Positions 14,460-22,529 of a stretch of 31,873 bases of DNA are shown here, in pieces. Source of the DNA: Pseudomonadota bacterium (GTDB lineage Bacteria > Pseudomonadota > Alphaproteobacteria > Caulobacterales > Caulobacteraceae); NCBI GenBank assembly GCA_023428785.1, contig JAEYWU010000030.1, positions 1 to 31,873 of the forward strand, in the 5' to 3' direction. Under the pieces are notes generated by a model. It saw only the letters and a list, made by a program, of their open reading frames with translations. It did no database searches and was not told the origin of the DNA. The translations under genes and the position numbers were made by a program. How positions within the stretch are numbered: position 1 is the stretch's first letter; each line of letters begins with the position of its first letter.

Positions 14460-15329
14460 CTAGCCCCCGATAAGGATGTCACCCGAGCCGACCACCGCGC
14501 GCTCGACCCGTCCGGTGACCCGCGTGATGCGAATATCACCCGATCCCGCGATGGCGGCGTCCACGTCACCGGCCTCACCGTTGAAGATGACCGTGCCCGA
14601 ACCGCCGATGGCGATATCCATGCTCGAGGCGCGGCCGCCACCGATATTGACTTCGCCCGAGCCGCCAATGGCCACATCCACCGGGCCGCTGACCGAAGCG
14701 ACCGTAATGTCGCCCGAGCCGCCGATGGACAGGTCTGCGCGGGTCACAGCGCCGGTACGCACGTCGCCCGAACCGCCGACCGCGACTTCAAGGGCCTGGG
14801 CGGTTCCGGTGCGGACGTCGCCCGAGCCCCCCACCGCCACCGACAGCGCACCGCTCACATTGCCGATGCTCCAGTCGCCGCAGCCGCCGGAGCCCAACTC
14901 CACGCTGCGCGCCCGTCCGATCGCGCCCCAGACCGCGCCGCCGGCATCGACATCGACGTCCATGGGCGTGCGAATGACGATCAGGGGGGCGTCGGCCATC
15001 TCGACCGAGCCGTGGTTGCGCACATTCACACTTACGCCCGACGGCATCTGAGTGGGATCCGGCACATAGTCGCCGCCACGGCAGTTCTGGATACGCCAGC
15101 GCAGGCCGCCGTCGATGATCACGTCATCGCCGCGACGGCTGACCTCGATGGCCGGCAGGCCCGACGAGCCCTGGGTCACCGATACCTGGATGTCGGAGCG
15201 GTCCTCAGGGATGACGACCACACGGGCCACGACGTTGCGGATCTCGACCTCTCCCGCCTGGGCGGTCGAGGCCAGGGCGGCCGAGGTCATGAGAGCGCCA
15301 AAGGCGGCGGCGAGCGTGAACTTTTGCAT
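14460..15329 (-). CDS. Secreted GIN-domain (DUF2807-like) repeat protein
   Basis: The 289-residue protein has a Sec signal peptide (about residues 1-24, ending AQA) and then a long repetitive region in which GGSGDV, GGSGDI, GGSGEV or GSGT recur about every 19-22 residues, as in the GIN domain (putative autotransporter-head, DUF2807) that folds as a beta-helix. A W-x-x-x-NC-RGGDYV segment precedes the repeats; with GGCGDW it supplies two cysteines that may pair. Start ATG 15329 is preceded by GGGGGG and gives the signal peptide; the frame is open further upstream. Likely periplasmic or surface-exposed; function unknown. It ends 324 bp before rpsJ on the same strand and is divergent from the 15487 gene. 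Confidence 0.8.
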   Translation of the reverse strand: MQKFTLAAAFGALMTSAALASTAQAGEVEIRNVVARVVVIPEDRSDIQVSVTQGSSGLPAIEVSRRGDDVIIDGGLRWRIQNCRGGDYVPDPTQMPSGVSVNVRNHGSVEMADAPLIVIRTPMDVDVDAGGAVWGAIGRARSVELGSGGCGDWSIGNVSGALSVAVGGSGDVRTGTAQALEVAVGGSGDVRTGAVTRADLSIGGSGDITVASVSGPVDVAIGGSGEVNIGGGRASSMDIAIGGSGTVIFNGEAGDVDAAIAGSGDIRITRVTGRVERAVVGSGDILIGG

Positions 15330-15486
15330 GGCGGGTCCCCCCGAAAGGCGTTGAGCGTCTGGCCCAACCCTGTTCCCCCTCTCCGGCCGAGTCACTTTAA
15401 TTCGAGGTCATGACCTTCCGGCAATGTTTCGCCGACCCACGCTCTGCCCTGTGATAGGGTGATGGTTCACAGCGGGAGGAGCCGTC

Positions 15487-15750
15487 ATGCTTCGTCTCAT
15501 CGTCATGGGCGGTCTGTTGGCCAGTCTCCTGACGGGCGGCGCAGGCCCATATCCGGGTTCGGACGCCGTGCGTCAGCAATGCACGACTCAGTCCTGCCGT
15601 GACTGCGTCGACCGCTGCGACCGCGCTCTGGATATGCGTATGGCCGACTGTGCGAACAGCTATCCGCGCCCAGGGGAAAACCAGGAGATGTGCTTCTACT
15701 GGGCCCTGGCCGACCATAATATGTGCCTGCACTACGAGTGCAGCCTGTAG
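15487..15750 (+). CDS. Small secreted eight-cysteine protein
   Basis: The 87-residue protein begins with a hydrophobic signal sequence (about 1-19) and its mature part of roughly 68 residues has eight cysteines, in the order CTTQSCRDCVDRC, then ADC, EMC, HNMC and YEC, enough for four disulfides. A strong GGGAGGAG lies 6 bases ahead of the ATG. I do not recognise the family. It is convergent with the cupin gene: the stops are separated by one base. Divergent from the GIN-domain gene across 157 bp. The good ribosome binding site and codon pattern favour a real gene. Confidence 0.7.
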   Translation: MLRLIVMGGLLASLLTGGAGPYPGSDAVRQQCTTQSCRDCVDRCDRALDMRMADCANSYPRPGENQEMCFYWALADHNMCLHYECSL

Positions 15751-15751
15751 A

Positions 15752-16666
15752 TCAGGCGCGCATGGCTCCGGCGCCGTCGGCAGCGCCCGCGTCCGGCTCG
15801 AACGAGCGCTCGAAGTCCGCCAGCTTGCTGCGCACCACCCCGGCCCGCCTCAGGGCCACCGACGCCGCCCAGCGCGCCGCGAGTCCCGGCGTGGACAGCC
15901 GGTCGGTCGGTCCCGGCCGCATCCCTCTGGCGCGCATCGCGCCGTGGGTGAACAGCGCCCCGTTGCGGAATCGCGACCCCCAGGTCTGGAAGTCCATCGA
16001 CAGCGACACGCAGAAGGCCGACAGATTCTCCACCCGATGCGGCGCATAGAGCGGCCAGGTCAGGGCCTGTCCCGGCTCAAGATCGATGACCTGGGCGTCG
16101 GCGTCGAAAGCCCGGGAATAGGGAATCTCTTCGGTCGTCTGGCGCATCACGACCTGTTCCATCGAGCGTTCCGGCAGATGCGCCTCATCGCCCGGATAGA
16201 CCCACAGGCGCTTGCGGCCACGCATATGAAAGAGAACCACGCCCGCCGCATCGAAGTGGTAGGGCACCCGAGCCTGGGGTGACGACAGGATCAGTTGGCC
16301 TGACAGGGTCTTGGGTCGCAGATCCGGATAGGCCGCCCGGATCGGTTCGAACGCCCGCATGACCTCGGCCCAGAGGGCCGGCTGGCCCCGCTCGACCTCG
16401 CGCAGATTGACCCACAGCCGGCCCTTCTGGATCGCATCCAGCAGGGCCGCGCCCGACGAACGCCCCCGCGCACCGGTCCGCAGCGAGACCTGCCCCTCTG
16501 CGTCGTAGTCATAGAGATTGATGTCGATCAGCTCCGCTGGATAACGGTCCAGCAGTTCTGCCAGGGCCTGGTCGGTCACCAGGCCGCTGTCGGCGATGGC
16601 GTGCGGAAACACCCGCGCCTCGGTGATCGGCCCCGGATAGCGGGTGCGAGAGACAGCGTCGCTCAT
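15752..16666 (-). CDS. Cupin/JmjC-like Fe(II)-2-oxoglutarate dioxygenase-type protein
   Basis: The 304-residue protein has the double-stranded beta-helix pattern of Cupin_8/JmjC-like enzymes. His137 and Asp139 in PYHFDAAGVVLFHMRG form the HxD pair, and His210 in YAPHRVENL is a good distal histidine, completing a 2-His-1-carboxylate iron site; RKRLWVYPGD after the HxD strand is typical. The expected role is hydroxylation of a protein or small molecule; the substrate is unknown. The frame is open up to 16744, but ATG 16666 lies 2 bp after the stop of the acyltransferase gene (TGA CC ATG), so I take it as the start. The two genes form an operon. It converges with the 8-Cys gene. Confidence 0.7.
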   Translation of the reverse strand: MSDAVSRTRYPGPITEARVFPHAIADSGLVTDQALAELLDRYPAELIDINLYDYDAEGQVSLRTGARGRSSGAALLDAIQKGRLWVNLREVERGQPALWAEVMRAFEPIRAAYPDLRPKTLSGQLILSSPQARVPYHFDAAGVVLFHMRGRKRLWVYPGDEAHLPERSMEQVVMRQTTEEIPYSRAFDADAQVIDLEPGQALTWPLYAPHRVENLSAFCVSLSMDFQTWGSRFRNGALFTHGAMRARGMRPGPTDRLSTPGLAARWAASVALRRAGVVRSKLADFERSFEPDAGAADGAGAMRA

Positions 16667-16668
16667 GG

Positions 16669-17805
16669 TCAGGCGGTCCTGGATTGGGACGAGGGTTTGA
16701 GACGCTGGAGGCCGGCGGCGGCTGCGGAGGCCGCGCCACGCCAACGTCCGGCGGCGGTCGTTTCACAGGCCTCCACGATGGCCCAGCGACGGCGGAAGCT
16801 GCCGGTGATGCGGCGCGCCGGGCCCACCGAAACGGCGTCCAGCGTCCGGTCCGCCATGCGGCGCCAGCCGGCGTCATGGACAGAGGTCTCGGTGACCCAG
16901 TCCTCGCGATTGCAGAAGTACTTCTTGTAGAACTCTCCGGCGAAGCCGAAGTCGAACACCTGGAAGCCGTCCGGCGCCTTCAGACGCATCGTGTCCTGGC
17001 TGAGCAGCACGCCCGGCGAACAACGCGCCGCGTCCGCTGCATAGGACGGGAACCAGAAATGGTAGTGCGACCCGCCGTACAGGCTGAACTCCAGCGCCGC
17101 CGGGCGGTCCCCAGCCCACAGCACCGCCAGGGCCGCGCCGAAGCCCGGACGCCTGTCGGCCATCAGGGCCTTGAGCACATCCACGGTCCAGCCGCAGGCG
17201 AAGACGTCGTGACGCTGGGTGCGCCGGTACTGGTCCTGTTTCCAGGCGATCAGTTCGTCCAGCAGGGCCGGATCGCGCACATCCACCTCGGTGCGCACCT
17301 CGCCGCCCCGGTCCTTGGCCAGTGACCGGCGGGCGCGCTCCTTGTCCTTGAAGAACTTGGCGTGCTCGGCCATCCGCTCGGCGTAATAGGCGTCCCAGCC
17401 GTCCGGCAGCGCGGCCATCAGCACCTTGCGGTTGGGCCCGCCCTCGTCGGCCGGCGTCCAGCCGTTCACCGTCAGGGTCTCGGCGCGCAGCAGGCCCGGC
17501 ATTTCGCCCAACAGCGGCCGCGCCTCGCCCGGAGCCATGATCAGCCCGTGATAGTCGTTCATCGGCGCCGCCAGCGGCTGGGCTGCCTTGCCACGCATCT
17601 GGTGCGGGAAGAAGCCGACGATGCGCCCGCCCTTATGGAAGACCGCCACGCGCGCGCCCGGCGCGACCTGGCCCGCGATCTCGGCGAACTCCGGCCACAG
17701 GAACGGCGAGACGTAGGCGGGGTCCGCCTTGACGAAGCTGCGCCACAGCGTGCGCTCGGCGTCGCCGATCTCCTCGGCGTCGATCAGGTCTACGCTCAGG
17801 TCCAT
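16669..17805 (-). CDS. CelD/BcsL-type GNAT acyltransferase
   Basis: The 378-residue cytoplasmic protein matches the Acetyltransf_6 (CelD/FemAB-like) pattern: an N-terminal half containing GGRIVGFFPHQMRGK and a C-terminal GNAT-like half with WKQDQYRRTQ, LAVLWAGDRPAALEFSLYGG, HYHFWFPSY, SPGVLLSQDTMRL and FDFGFAGEFYKKYF. Relatives act in polysaccharide or cell-envelope modification, transferring an acyl or aminoacyl group. ATG 17805 follows GAGAGGG by 4 bases; the open frame upstream to 17892 lacks support. It forms a two-gene operon with the cupin-like dioxygenase and is divergent from a 54-codon gene at 17907. Acceptor not predictable. Confidence 0.75.
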   Translation of the reverse strand: MDLSVDLIDAEEIGDAERTLWRSFVKADPAYVSPFLWPEFAEIAGQVAPGARVAVFHKGGRIVGFFPHQMRGKAAQPLAAPMNDYHGLIMAPGEARPLLGEMPGLLRAETLTVNGWTPADEGGPNRKVLMAALPDGWDAYYAERMAEHAKFFKDKERARRSLAKDRGGEVRTEVDVRDPALLDELIAWKQDQYRRTQRHDVFACGWTVDVLKALMADRRPGFGAALAVLWAGDRPAALEFSLYGGSHYHFWFPSYAADAARCSPGVLLSQDTMRLKAPDGFQVFDFGFAGEFYKKYFCNREDWVTETSVHDAGWRRMADRTLDAVSVGPARRITGSFRRRWAIVEACETTAAGRWRGAASAAAAGLQRLKPSSQSRTA

Positions 17806-17906
17806 GGGGCCCTCTCTGTTGGGGCCAGTATGCGGATCAGGCGTTGCGGCGTGGTTCACGGGAAGGGTGAACAGAACCTTGGCGGGGTCCACAGCGTTTG
17901 GGCCTC

Positions 17907-18071
17907 ATGACCCAGTCCGATGCCCGCCCCGACAACCGCGAAGTCGAGAACGAGAACCAGAAGCCCGATGGCGAAGGCCATCCCCCTCGCCCCGCCACGG
18001 AGCCTGCCGGCGGCAAGGTTCCGCCGCCCGAGGAAACCGAAACCGATCCGGCGACCGGCGAACCGGCCTAG
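17907..18071 (+). CDS. Small disordered acidic/proline-rich protein, hypothetical
   Basis: A 54-codon open frame starting MTQSDARPDNREVENEN and ending ETDPATGEPA, rich in Pro, Glu, Gly and Asp, without hydrophobic segments, so probably intrinsically disordered. There is no obvious Shine-Dalgarno. It ends in CTAG at 18068-18071, the four bases that also hold the stop of the convergent deaminase gene, so the two genes overlap tail to tail. It fills the space between two divergent/convergent genes and keeps a clean third-position GC bias, which favours a real gene. Function unknown; it could still be a chance frame. Confidence 0.45.
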   Translation: MTQSDARPDNREVENENQKPDGEGHPPRPATEPAGGKVPPPEETETDPATGEPA

Positions 18072-19591
18072 CGCTCGGCCCAGGCCAGCTCGAACGCCAG
18101 CAGCCGTTCTTCGTAGCGCCACTGTTCACGGGCTCGCGGGCTGCTGTCCAGGAACGCCAGACAGGCGGCCTCGATGGTTCGCCGCAAGACCTGCCCCTCG
18201 CAGGCCCCGACCATGCGTTGATAGTGGCCCGGATCGGTCCAGAGCCCCTCGCCCGGCAAGAAGCTGAAAGCCAGCGCATTGCGGCCCGATGTGACCAGAT
18301 CCTCATAGGTCGCGCCAGTGTCGAACACCGCCCGCGCATATTCATTGGTCAGGTCCGAGCGCGAAATGCCCGGATCATCGGTCGTATAGACGACCGGCAC
18401 GCCCGCCTGCCTCAGCCAGATCACCGGATGGTCCTCTCCCGAGACACCCAGGATGCTCTCGTTGGAGGTCAGGTTCACCTCCACAGCAACGCCGCTCGAG
18501 GCCATGTCGGCGACCAGATCGTGGGCGTCGTCCTCGTACGGGATCGCCACCCCGTGTCCGATCCGCCGCGCCCCCGCCTGAACGGCCAGCCCGACATGAT
18601 CGCTCATCTCTTCTGGGGTCGCATAGTTGAGGGTCAGTTCCCCGGCGTGCAGGGCCGCAGGCACGCCCCGTCCGGCCAGACGCGCGAACATCGCCATGTG
18701 CGCGTCATAGTTGGCGAGCGCGTTCGGATGATCCTCCGGCGCCACCAGCTGCAGCCCGACCCAACGCGGATCGGCCGCGATCAGCGCCTCACCCAGCGCG
18801 AGCTGGCCGTAGGTCTGGGGCGGCGGCACGAGGCGGTTGGCCTGAACCAGATAGCGAACGGTGACGCCACAGGCCGCCGGACCACCGACACCCGACAGCT
18901 CGTTGCCCGACGCGTGCATTTCTGCATCGCAACCAAGCAGCAGCCGCGCCCGCGCCTCCAGCTCATCTGTCTCCGCGATAGCCGCCTGGACCATTGCCGG
19001 CAGGCTGGCCGCCATCGCCGCGTCCATCGCGGCCAGATCGGACCCGTCGCCTGACGCGCCGCCCAGATCCCGCGAGGGCCGCGACTGCGGCATCCACATG
19101 ACCTCGACATACCATGTGTTCTGAGCCGCCAGGGTCGCCATCAAATCGGCCAGCATGTCGCCGCGCCGGTAGTCCCGCGTCCAGCCGAAGCGATCGAAGG
19201 CGGAAAAGAACTGGTCGTGCCCGTTGCGCCCCGCGAAATCCGGCCGCCGTGTCGACAGGCTGTCCATCATCAGCGACCGCTGATCCGGCGTCAGGGCCGA
19301 GGCCAGGATCAGATCGCCCTCGGGATCGCAGGGATCTGTGATCGCCCAGCGCGCCGTATCGATGCACAGGCCGTCCTCGGCGGCCCAGGCCAGATAGGTC
19401 TCCGCATAGGGCGCGCCTGACAGATGGATATGCAGGTCCCCGCCCTTGGGCATTTCCCGGATAACCGCCCGGATTTCGGCCCGGCTCATCTCGGAGAAAT
19501 TCGGGCGATCCTCGACCGGCGGCCGGCTCTGGGCCACCGCCGCCCCGGCCAGCGCCATCGAGGCCGCCAGGCCCAGCACGATGGCCCTCAT
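18068..19591 (-). CDS. Secreted adenosine deaminase-family enzyme
   Basis: The 507-residue protein has a Sec signal peptide (1-21) and an amidohydrolase domain of the adenosine/AMP deaminase family. All expected metal and catalytic residues are visible: His54 and His56 in DLHIHLSGA, His315 and Glu318 in HAGEL, His346 in RIGHGV, Asp405 and Asp406 in TTDDPGI. It should hydrolyse an aminopurine nucleoside, such as adenosine to inosine, in the periplasm. The classical HxHLDG is HxHLSG here, as in secreted ADGF-like bacterial relatives, so the exact substrate is open. Its ATG overlaps the stop of the DNA methylase (TGATG), showing co-translation. Confidence 0.8.
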   Translation of the reverse strand: MRAIVLGLAASMALAGAAVAQSRPPVEDRPNFSEMSRAEIRAVIREMPKGGDLHIHLSGAPYAETYLAWAAEDGLCIDTARWAITDPCDPEGDLILASALTPDQRSLMMDSLSTRRPDFAGRNGHDQFFSAFDRFGWTRDYRRGDMLADLMATLAAQNTWYVEVMWMPQSRPSRDLGGASGDGSDLAAMDAAMAASLPAMVQAAIAETDELEARARLLLGCDAEMHASGNELSGVGGPAACGVTVRYLVQANRLVPPPQTYGQLALGEALIAADPRWVGLQLVAPEDHPNALANYDAHMAMFARLAGRGVPAALHAGELTLNYATPEEMSDHVGLAVQAGARRIGHGVAIPYEDDAHDLVADMASSGVAVEVNLTSNESILGVSGEDHPVIWLRQAGVPVVYTTDDPGISRSDLTNEYARAVFDTGATYEDLVTSGRNALAFSFLPGEGLWTDPGHYQRMVGACEGQVLRRTIEAACLAFLDSSPRAREQWRYEERLLAFELAWAER

Positions 19592-20619
19592 CAGGCGGCT
19601 TCCTTCAGGGCCAGGGGCTTTTCGCTGGCGATGAACAGCCGCTCGACATTTCTCAGACGCCCGATCTTGCCCACCTTCTCCCCCTTCAGATTGTGGATGC
19701 CGATCCGAGCCCCGACGTAGCGGGGCCGGGGCGTCTCGATGACCGTCAAGTGCCGCCGCCCGCCCAGCAAGGCCTCCATGTCCTCGCGCCCGACAAAGCC
19801 CTCGTCGTTAAACGACACGATCAGGTTTGGCGCCTGCAGTCCGTCGATCACGCGCTCGAGCGCCGGCAGGATCGTTCCGCGCCGGTTGAAGGCGCTCTTG
19901 CGCGTCTTCACATCCGTCCGCTTGGCCGCGACCCCATAGGTCTCCGGCTTGTCCCACAGGGCCAGGCTTTCCCAGACGTGATAGTTCCCTAGGTAGGAAT
20001 GCTGGTTGTAGGGCGGGTCCAGATAGACGAGATCCGCCTCGATCTCGGGCGCGATGACCTCCGCATCCGCCCGGGTCGCCAGCCCCTGCCCCGGCAACAG
20101 GTCCGGGACCTTCAGCACCAGTGGATTGAAAGCCCGCGGCGCCCACCGCTTCAGATAAGCCATCTGGACGCCCGCGGTGGAATCCACCTTGTCGGCCGCA
20201 TGGATCAGCGACGTGATCGCGATCGCCTCCAGCTCAGGCTCCAGCGCCATGGCCGCGATCCGCTCGCGCACCGCGTCGATGCGCGCACCATTGTCCGGAT
20301 GAAAGAACCGCGCGCCTTCGCAATAGGTCTGGGTGAACCACCCGGCCTCCGGCGACACGGCATTCAGCTCCGCGATCAGCCGCTCGGCCGGCTCGCGCCA
20401 GCGCACCGCATCTGCCTGCACCAGGGTGGTCGCCAGCACATGGGCATAGGCGTTGTGATCGTTCGCCTGGACGCTGAATCCGTCCGCCTTCAGCGCATGG
20501 CCGACCCGCGCGCCGCCACTGAACAGATCACAGACCCTGCCGCCATCCGGCAGCAGGGTCCGCGTCAGATCCACGATCCGCTCCACAAGCGCACGCTTGG
20601 AGCCGATGTATTTGATCAT
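19591..20619 (-). CDS. D12-class DNA adenine N6-methyltransferase
   Basis: The 342-residue protein begins MIKYIGSKRALVERI, typical of D12 (alpha-type) Dam-like enzymes, with the AdoMet-binding FSGGARVG (33-40) and the catalytic DPPYNQHSY (201-209). It should transfer a methyl group from S-adenosylmethionine to adenine in DNA at an unknown recognition site. No restriction endonuclease is adjacent, so it is either an orphan methylase or an accessory one; it is not CcrM, which is the beta-class GANTC enzyme. A perfect 9-bp hairpin ends directly before its ATG, leaving no usable Shine-Dalgarno. It overlaps the deaminase gene by one base. Confidence 0.85.
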   Translation of the reverse strand: MIKYIGSKRALVERIVDLTRTLLPDGGRVCDLFSGGARVGHALKADGFSVQANDHNAYAHVLATTLVQADAVRWREPAERLIAELNAVSPEAGWFTQTYCEGARFFHPDNGARIDAVRERIAAMALEPELEAIAITSLIHAADKVDSTAGVQMAYLKRWAPRAFNPLVLKVPDLLPGQGLATRADAEVIAPEIEADLVYLDPPYNQHSYLGNYHVWESLALWDKPETYGVAAKRTDVKTRKSAFNRRGTILPALERVIDGLQAPNLIVSFNDEGFVGREDMEALLGGRRHLTVIETPRPRYVGARIGIHNLKGEKVGKIGRLRNVERLFIASEKPLALKEAA

Positions 20620-20642
20620 GTCCCGGCCCTTTCGGCCGGGAC
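20620..20642 (-). promoter_or_regulatory. Hairpin abutting the methylase start codon
   Basis: GTCCCGGCC and GGCCGGGAC form a perfect 9-bp stem around a five-base loop (GAAAG on the minus strand). The last paired base is directly before the ATG of the methylase. It may mask the initiation region, terminate the upstream DUF1036 transcript (no U-run, so weakly supported), or be irrelevant if the methylase mRNA is leaderless. Confidence 0.5.
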
Positions 20643-20665
20643 GATAGGCGATTCCGCGCCAGACC

Positions 20666-21106
20666 TCAGTAGTTGAGGTTCCAGGTGAAGACGCCCCAAT
20701 TGTTCGCGTGCAGGGTCACGAAGTTGCGCAGGTCCTGCCAGCTCTCGCAGTAGGCAGAGTTCGTGTCCCAAAAGGCGTAGGGCCCGGGGTATTCGACGCA
20801 CAGCGGGTGGTTGCCCTGCCAGACGTCGTCGTCCGAGTTTTCCACCTCGGCGTAGCCATACATGTAGGCGTTGGTGGTCCGCGCCAGATCGCGGCACTGG
20901 CCCGGCGTCACATTGTACCAGCCCTCATTGTAGAAGCTGTTCGAGTTGACCGGCTGATACGAGACCGCCACCTGGGCGGTGTCGCGGGTGTTGTTGCACA
21001 CCCGAAGGATGATCACGTTCGATTGCGCCTCAGCCGGCAGAGGCGGCGCCACGCCGATCGCCAGCGACGACAAGACCGCCGCGCCCAAAACCATCATTTT
21101 ACGCAT
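20666..21106 (-). CDS. Secreted DUF1036-like protein
   Basis: The 146-residue protein has a signal peptide (about 1-28, ending AEA) and a compact domain with LRVCNNTRDTAQVAVSYQP, EGWYNVTPGQCRDLA, YMYGYAEV and HPLCVEYPGPY. The order CN-N...EGW-x-x-x-PGQC...Y-x-Y-A is the pattern of DUF1036, a small beta-sandwich family found in cyanobacteria and alphaproteobacteria. Four cysteines could form two disulfides. Function unknown. ATG 21106 with a GGGGAG about 6 bases upstream. It is followed after 46 bp by the DNA methylase on the same strand and is divergent from the reductase gene at 21261. Confidence 0.7.
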   Translation of the reverse strand: MRKMMVLGAAVLSSLAIGVAPPLPAEAQSNVIILRVCNNTRDTAQVAVSYQPVNSNSFYNEGWYNVTPGQCRDLARTTNAYMYGYAEVENSDDDVWQGNHPLCVEYPGPYAFWDTNSAYCESWQDLRNFVTLHANNWGVFTWNLNY

Positions 21107-21146
21107 TTTGAACTCCCCAATCCCTGATCGATTGCGTCAACATATC

Positions 21147-21164
21147 ACGGGTTTACGGGTTTAC
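21147..21164. repeat. Short tandem repeat in a divergent promoter region
   Basis: ACGGGTTT occurs twice in tandem and is followed by AC (21147-21164), midway in the 154-bp gap between the divergent DUF1036-like gene and the reductase gene. Two direct half-sites 8 bp apart could be an operator, but nothing else supports that. Confidence 0.35.
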
Positions 21165-21260
21165 CACTGATCAGCCCTGACGCAGGTGGAGCGGTGCGTC
21201 TCCAATCCCGGCTACCGGTCCCTTGAATGCGCGCCCGCGCTGGCCGATGAAGCTCCGCTT

Positions 21261-22484
21261 ATGGAATCCTCGAATGCTCGCGTCGTCATCCTCGGCGCCG
21301 GTCACGCCGGCGGCACGGTCGCGGCCCTCCTGCGCCAGTACGGTTTCGAAGGCCCCGTGACCCTGATCGGCGATGAGCCGATCGCGCCCTACCAGCGTCC
21401 CCCCCTGTCCAAGGCCTGGCTCAAGGGTGAGGCCGACGCCGACTCCCTCCAGCTCAAAGATCCGGACTGGTGGGCCGAGAATGCCGTGGACCTGCGTCTC
21501 GGCCAGACCGTCACCGCGATCGACCGTTCGGGAGCCTGCGTTCTCACCGCAGCCGGCGCCGTTCCCTATGACGCCCTGGTGATCGCTACCGGCGCCCGCG
21601 CGCGCGGCCTGCCGCTTGAGGGCGCCGATCTGGACGGCGTCCTGTCCCTGCGCACCGCCGCCGACGCCGAGCACCTCAAGGCCCGTCTGGGCCCGGGCCG
21701 TCGCCTGGTCATCATCGGCGGCGGCTATGTCGGCCTCGAGGCCGCGGCCTCGGCCGTCGCTCTCGGCGGAACAGCGACAGTGCTGGAACGCGAGGCGCGG
21801 GTCTTGGCCCGCGTGGCCTCCCCCGCCCTGTCGGCCTTTTTCGAACAGGCTCACCGTAGGCGCGGCGTCGAAATCCTGACCGGCGTCTCGATCGAGGCCA
21901 TCGAAGGCGACGGCGCCGTGGCCGCCGTACGCCTGACCAACGGCCGCCGCCTGGCGTGCGACGCCGTGCTGGTCGGCGTCGGGGCCCAGCCCAATACCGA
22001 GCTCGCAGCCAAAGCCGGCCTGGACTGCGCCGACGGTGTGCTGGTGAGCGCCGACGCCCGGACCTCTGACCCGCGCATATGGGCCATCGGCGACGTCAGC
22101 CGGCGTCCGTCGGTGCTCTACGGAGGCGACGTGCGGTTCGAGTCCGTTCCCAACGCCCTGGAGCAGGCCAAGCAGGTCGCCTGCGCCATCGCCGGCCGGG
22201 TCCAGCCACCCGCCGAGGTTCCGTGGTTCTGGTCGGACCAGTTCGAGCTCAAGCTCCAGATGGCCGGGATGGCCTTGGACTCCGACAGCCAGATCGTTCG
22301 CGGTTCGCCAGCCGACGATCGCTTCGCGGTGTTTCATCTGAAGGGCGACGTGATCCGGTGCGTCGAGGCCGTGAACGCGCCCCAGGAATTCATGGGTGGA
22401 CGCCTGCTGATCGGTCGGCAGGCCCGGATCGATCCCGCGCGTCTGGCCGATCCCACAGTCTCCATGAAGGCGGTCGAGGCCTGA
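21261..22484 (+). CDS. FAD-dependent ferredoxin/rubredoxin-type NAD(P)H reductase
   Basis: The 407-residue protein is a pyridine-nucleotide-disulfide-type oxidoreductase of the ferredoxin reductase class. It has the FAD Rossmann motif GAGHAGG (12-18), PYQRPPLSK (residues 43-60 region), ATGARAR, the NAD-binding GGGYVG (153-158), the second FAD contact IWAIGDVSR, and a C-terminal Reductase_C-like domain with VPWFWSDQFELKLQMAG. It should pass electrons from NAD(P)H to a small iron-sulfur protein serving a monooxygenase; no ferredoxin or oxygenase gene is in the window. The frame is open from a GTG at 21186, but ATG 21261 (MESSNARVVILGAG) fits the family. It converges with the NRDE gene. Confidence 0.85.
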   Translation: MESSNARVVILGAGHAGGTVAALLRQYGFEGPVTLIGDEPIAPYQRPPLSKAWLKGEADADSLQLKDPDWWAENAVDLRLGQTVTAIDRSGACVLTAAGAVPYDALVIATGARARGLPLEGADLDGVLSLRTAADAEHLKARLGPGRRLVIIGGGYVGLEAAASAVALGGTATVLEREARVLARVASPALSAFFEQAHRRRGVEILTGVSIEAIEGDGAVAAVRLTNGRRLACDAVLVGVGAQPNTELAAKAGLDCADGVLVSADARTSDPRIWAIGDVSRRPSVLYGGDVRFESVPNALEQAKQVACAIAGRVQPPAEVPWFWSDQFELKLQMAGMALDSDSQIVRGSPADDRFAVFHLKGDVIRCVEAVNAPQEFMGGRLLIGRQARIDPARLADPTVSMKAVEA

Positions 22485-22529
22485 CAGACTGTCGGGCAGG
22501 CCCCCGTCCGCGGGAGGTCAGCCCCCCGA

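Noticed and set aside
14476..14900. CRISPR-like array from regularly spaced similar words
   Set aside because: The words are degenerate, in frame and encode the GGSGD protein repeats; there are no unique spacers.
14370..15413. 347-codon plus-strand frame with repeats
   Set aside because: The repetition comes from the GIN repeats read on the wrong strand; the minus-strand frame has a signal peptide and ribosome binding site.
21171..22337. 388-codon minus-strand frame opposite the reductase
   Set aside because: The plus-strand gene has clear FAD and NAD motifs; this is its shadow.
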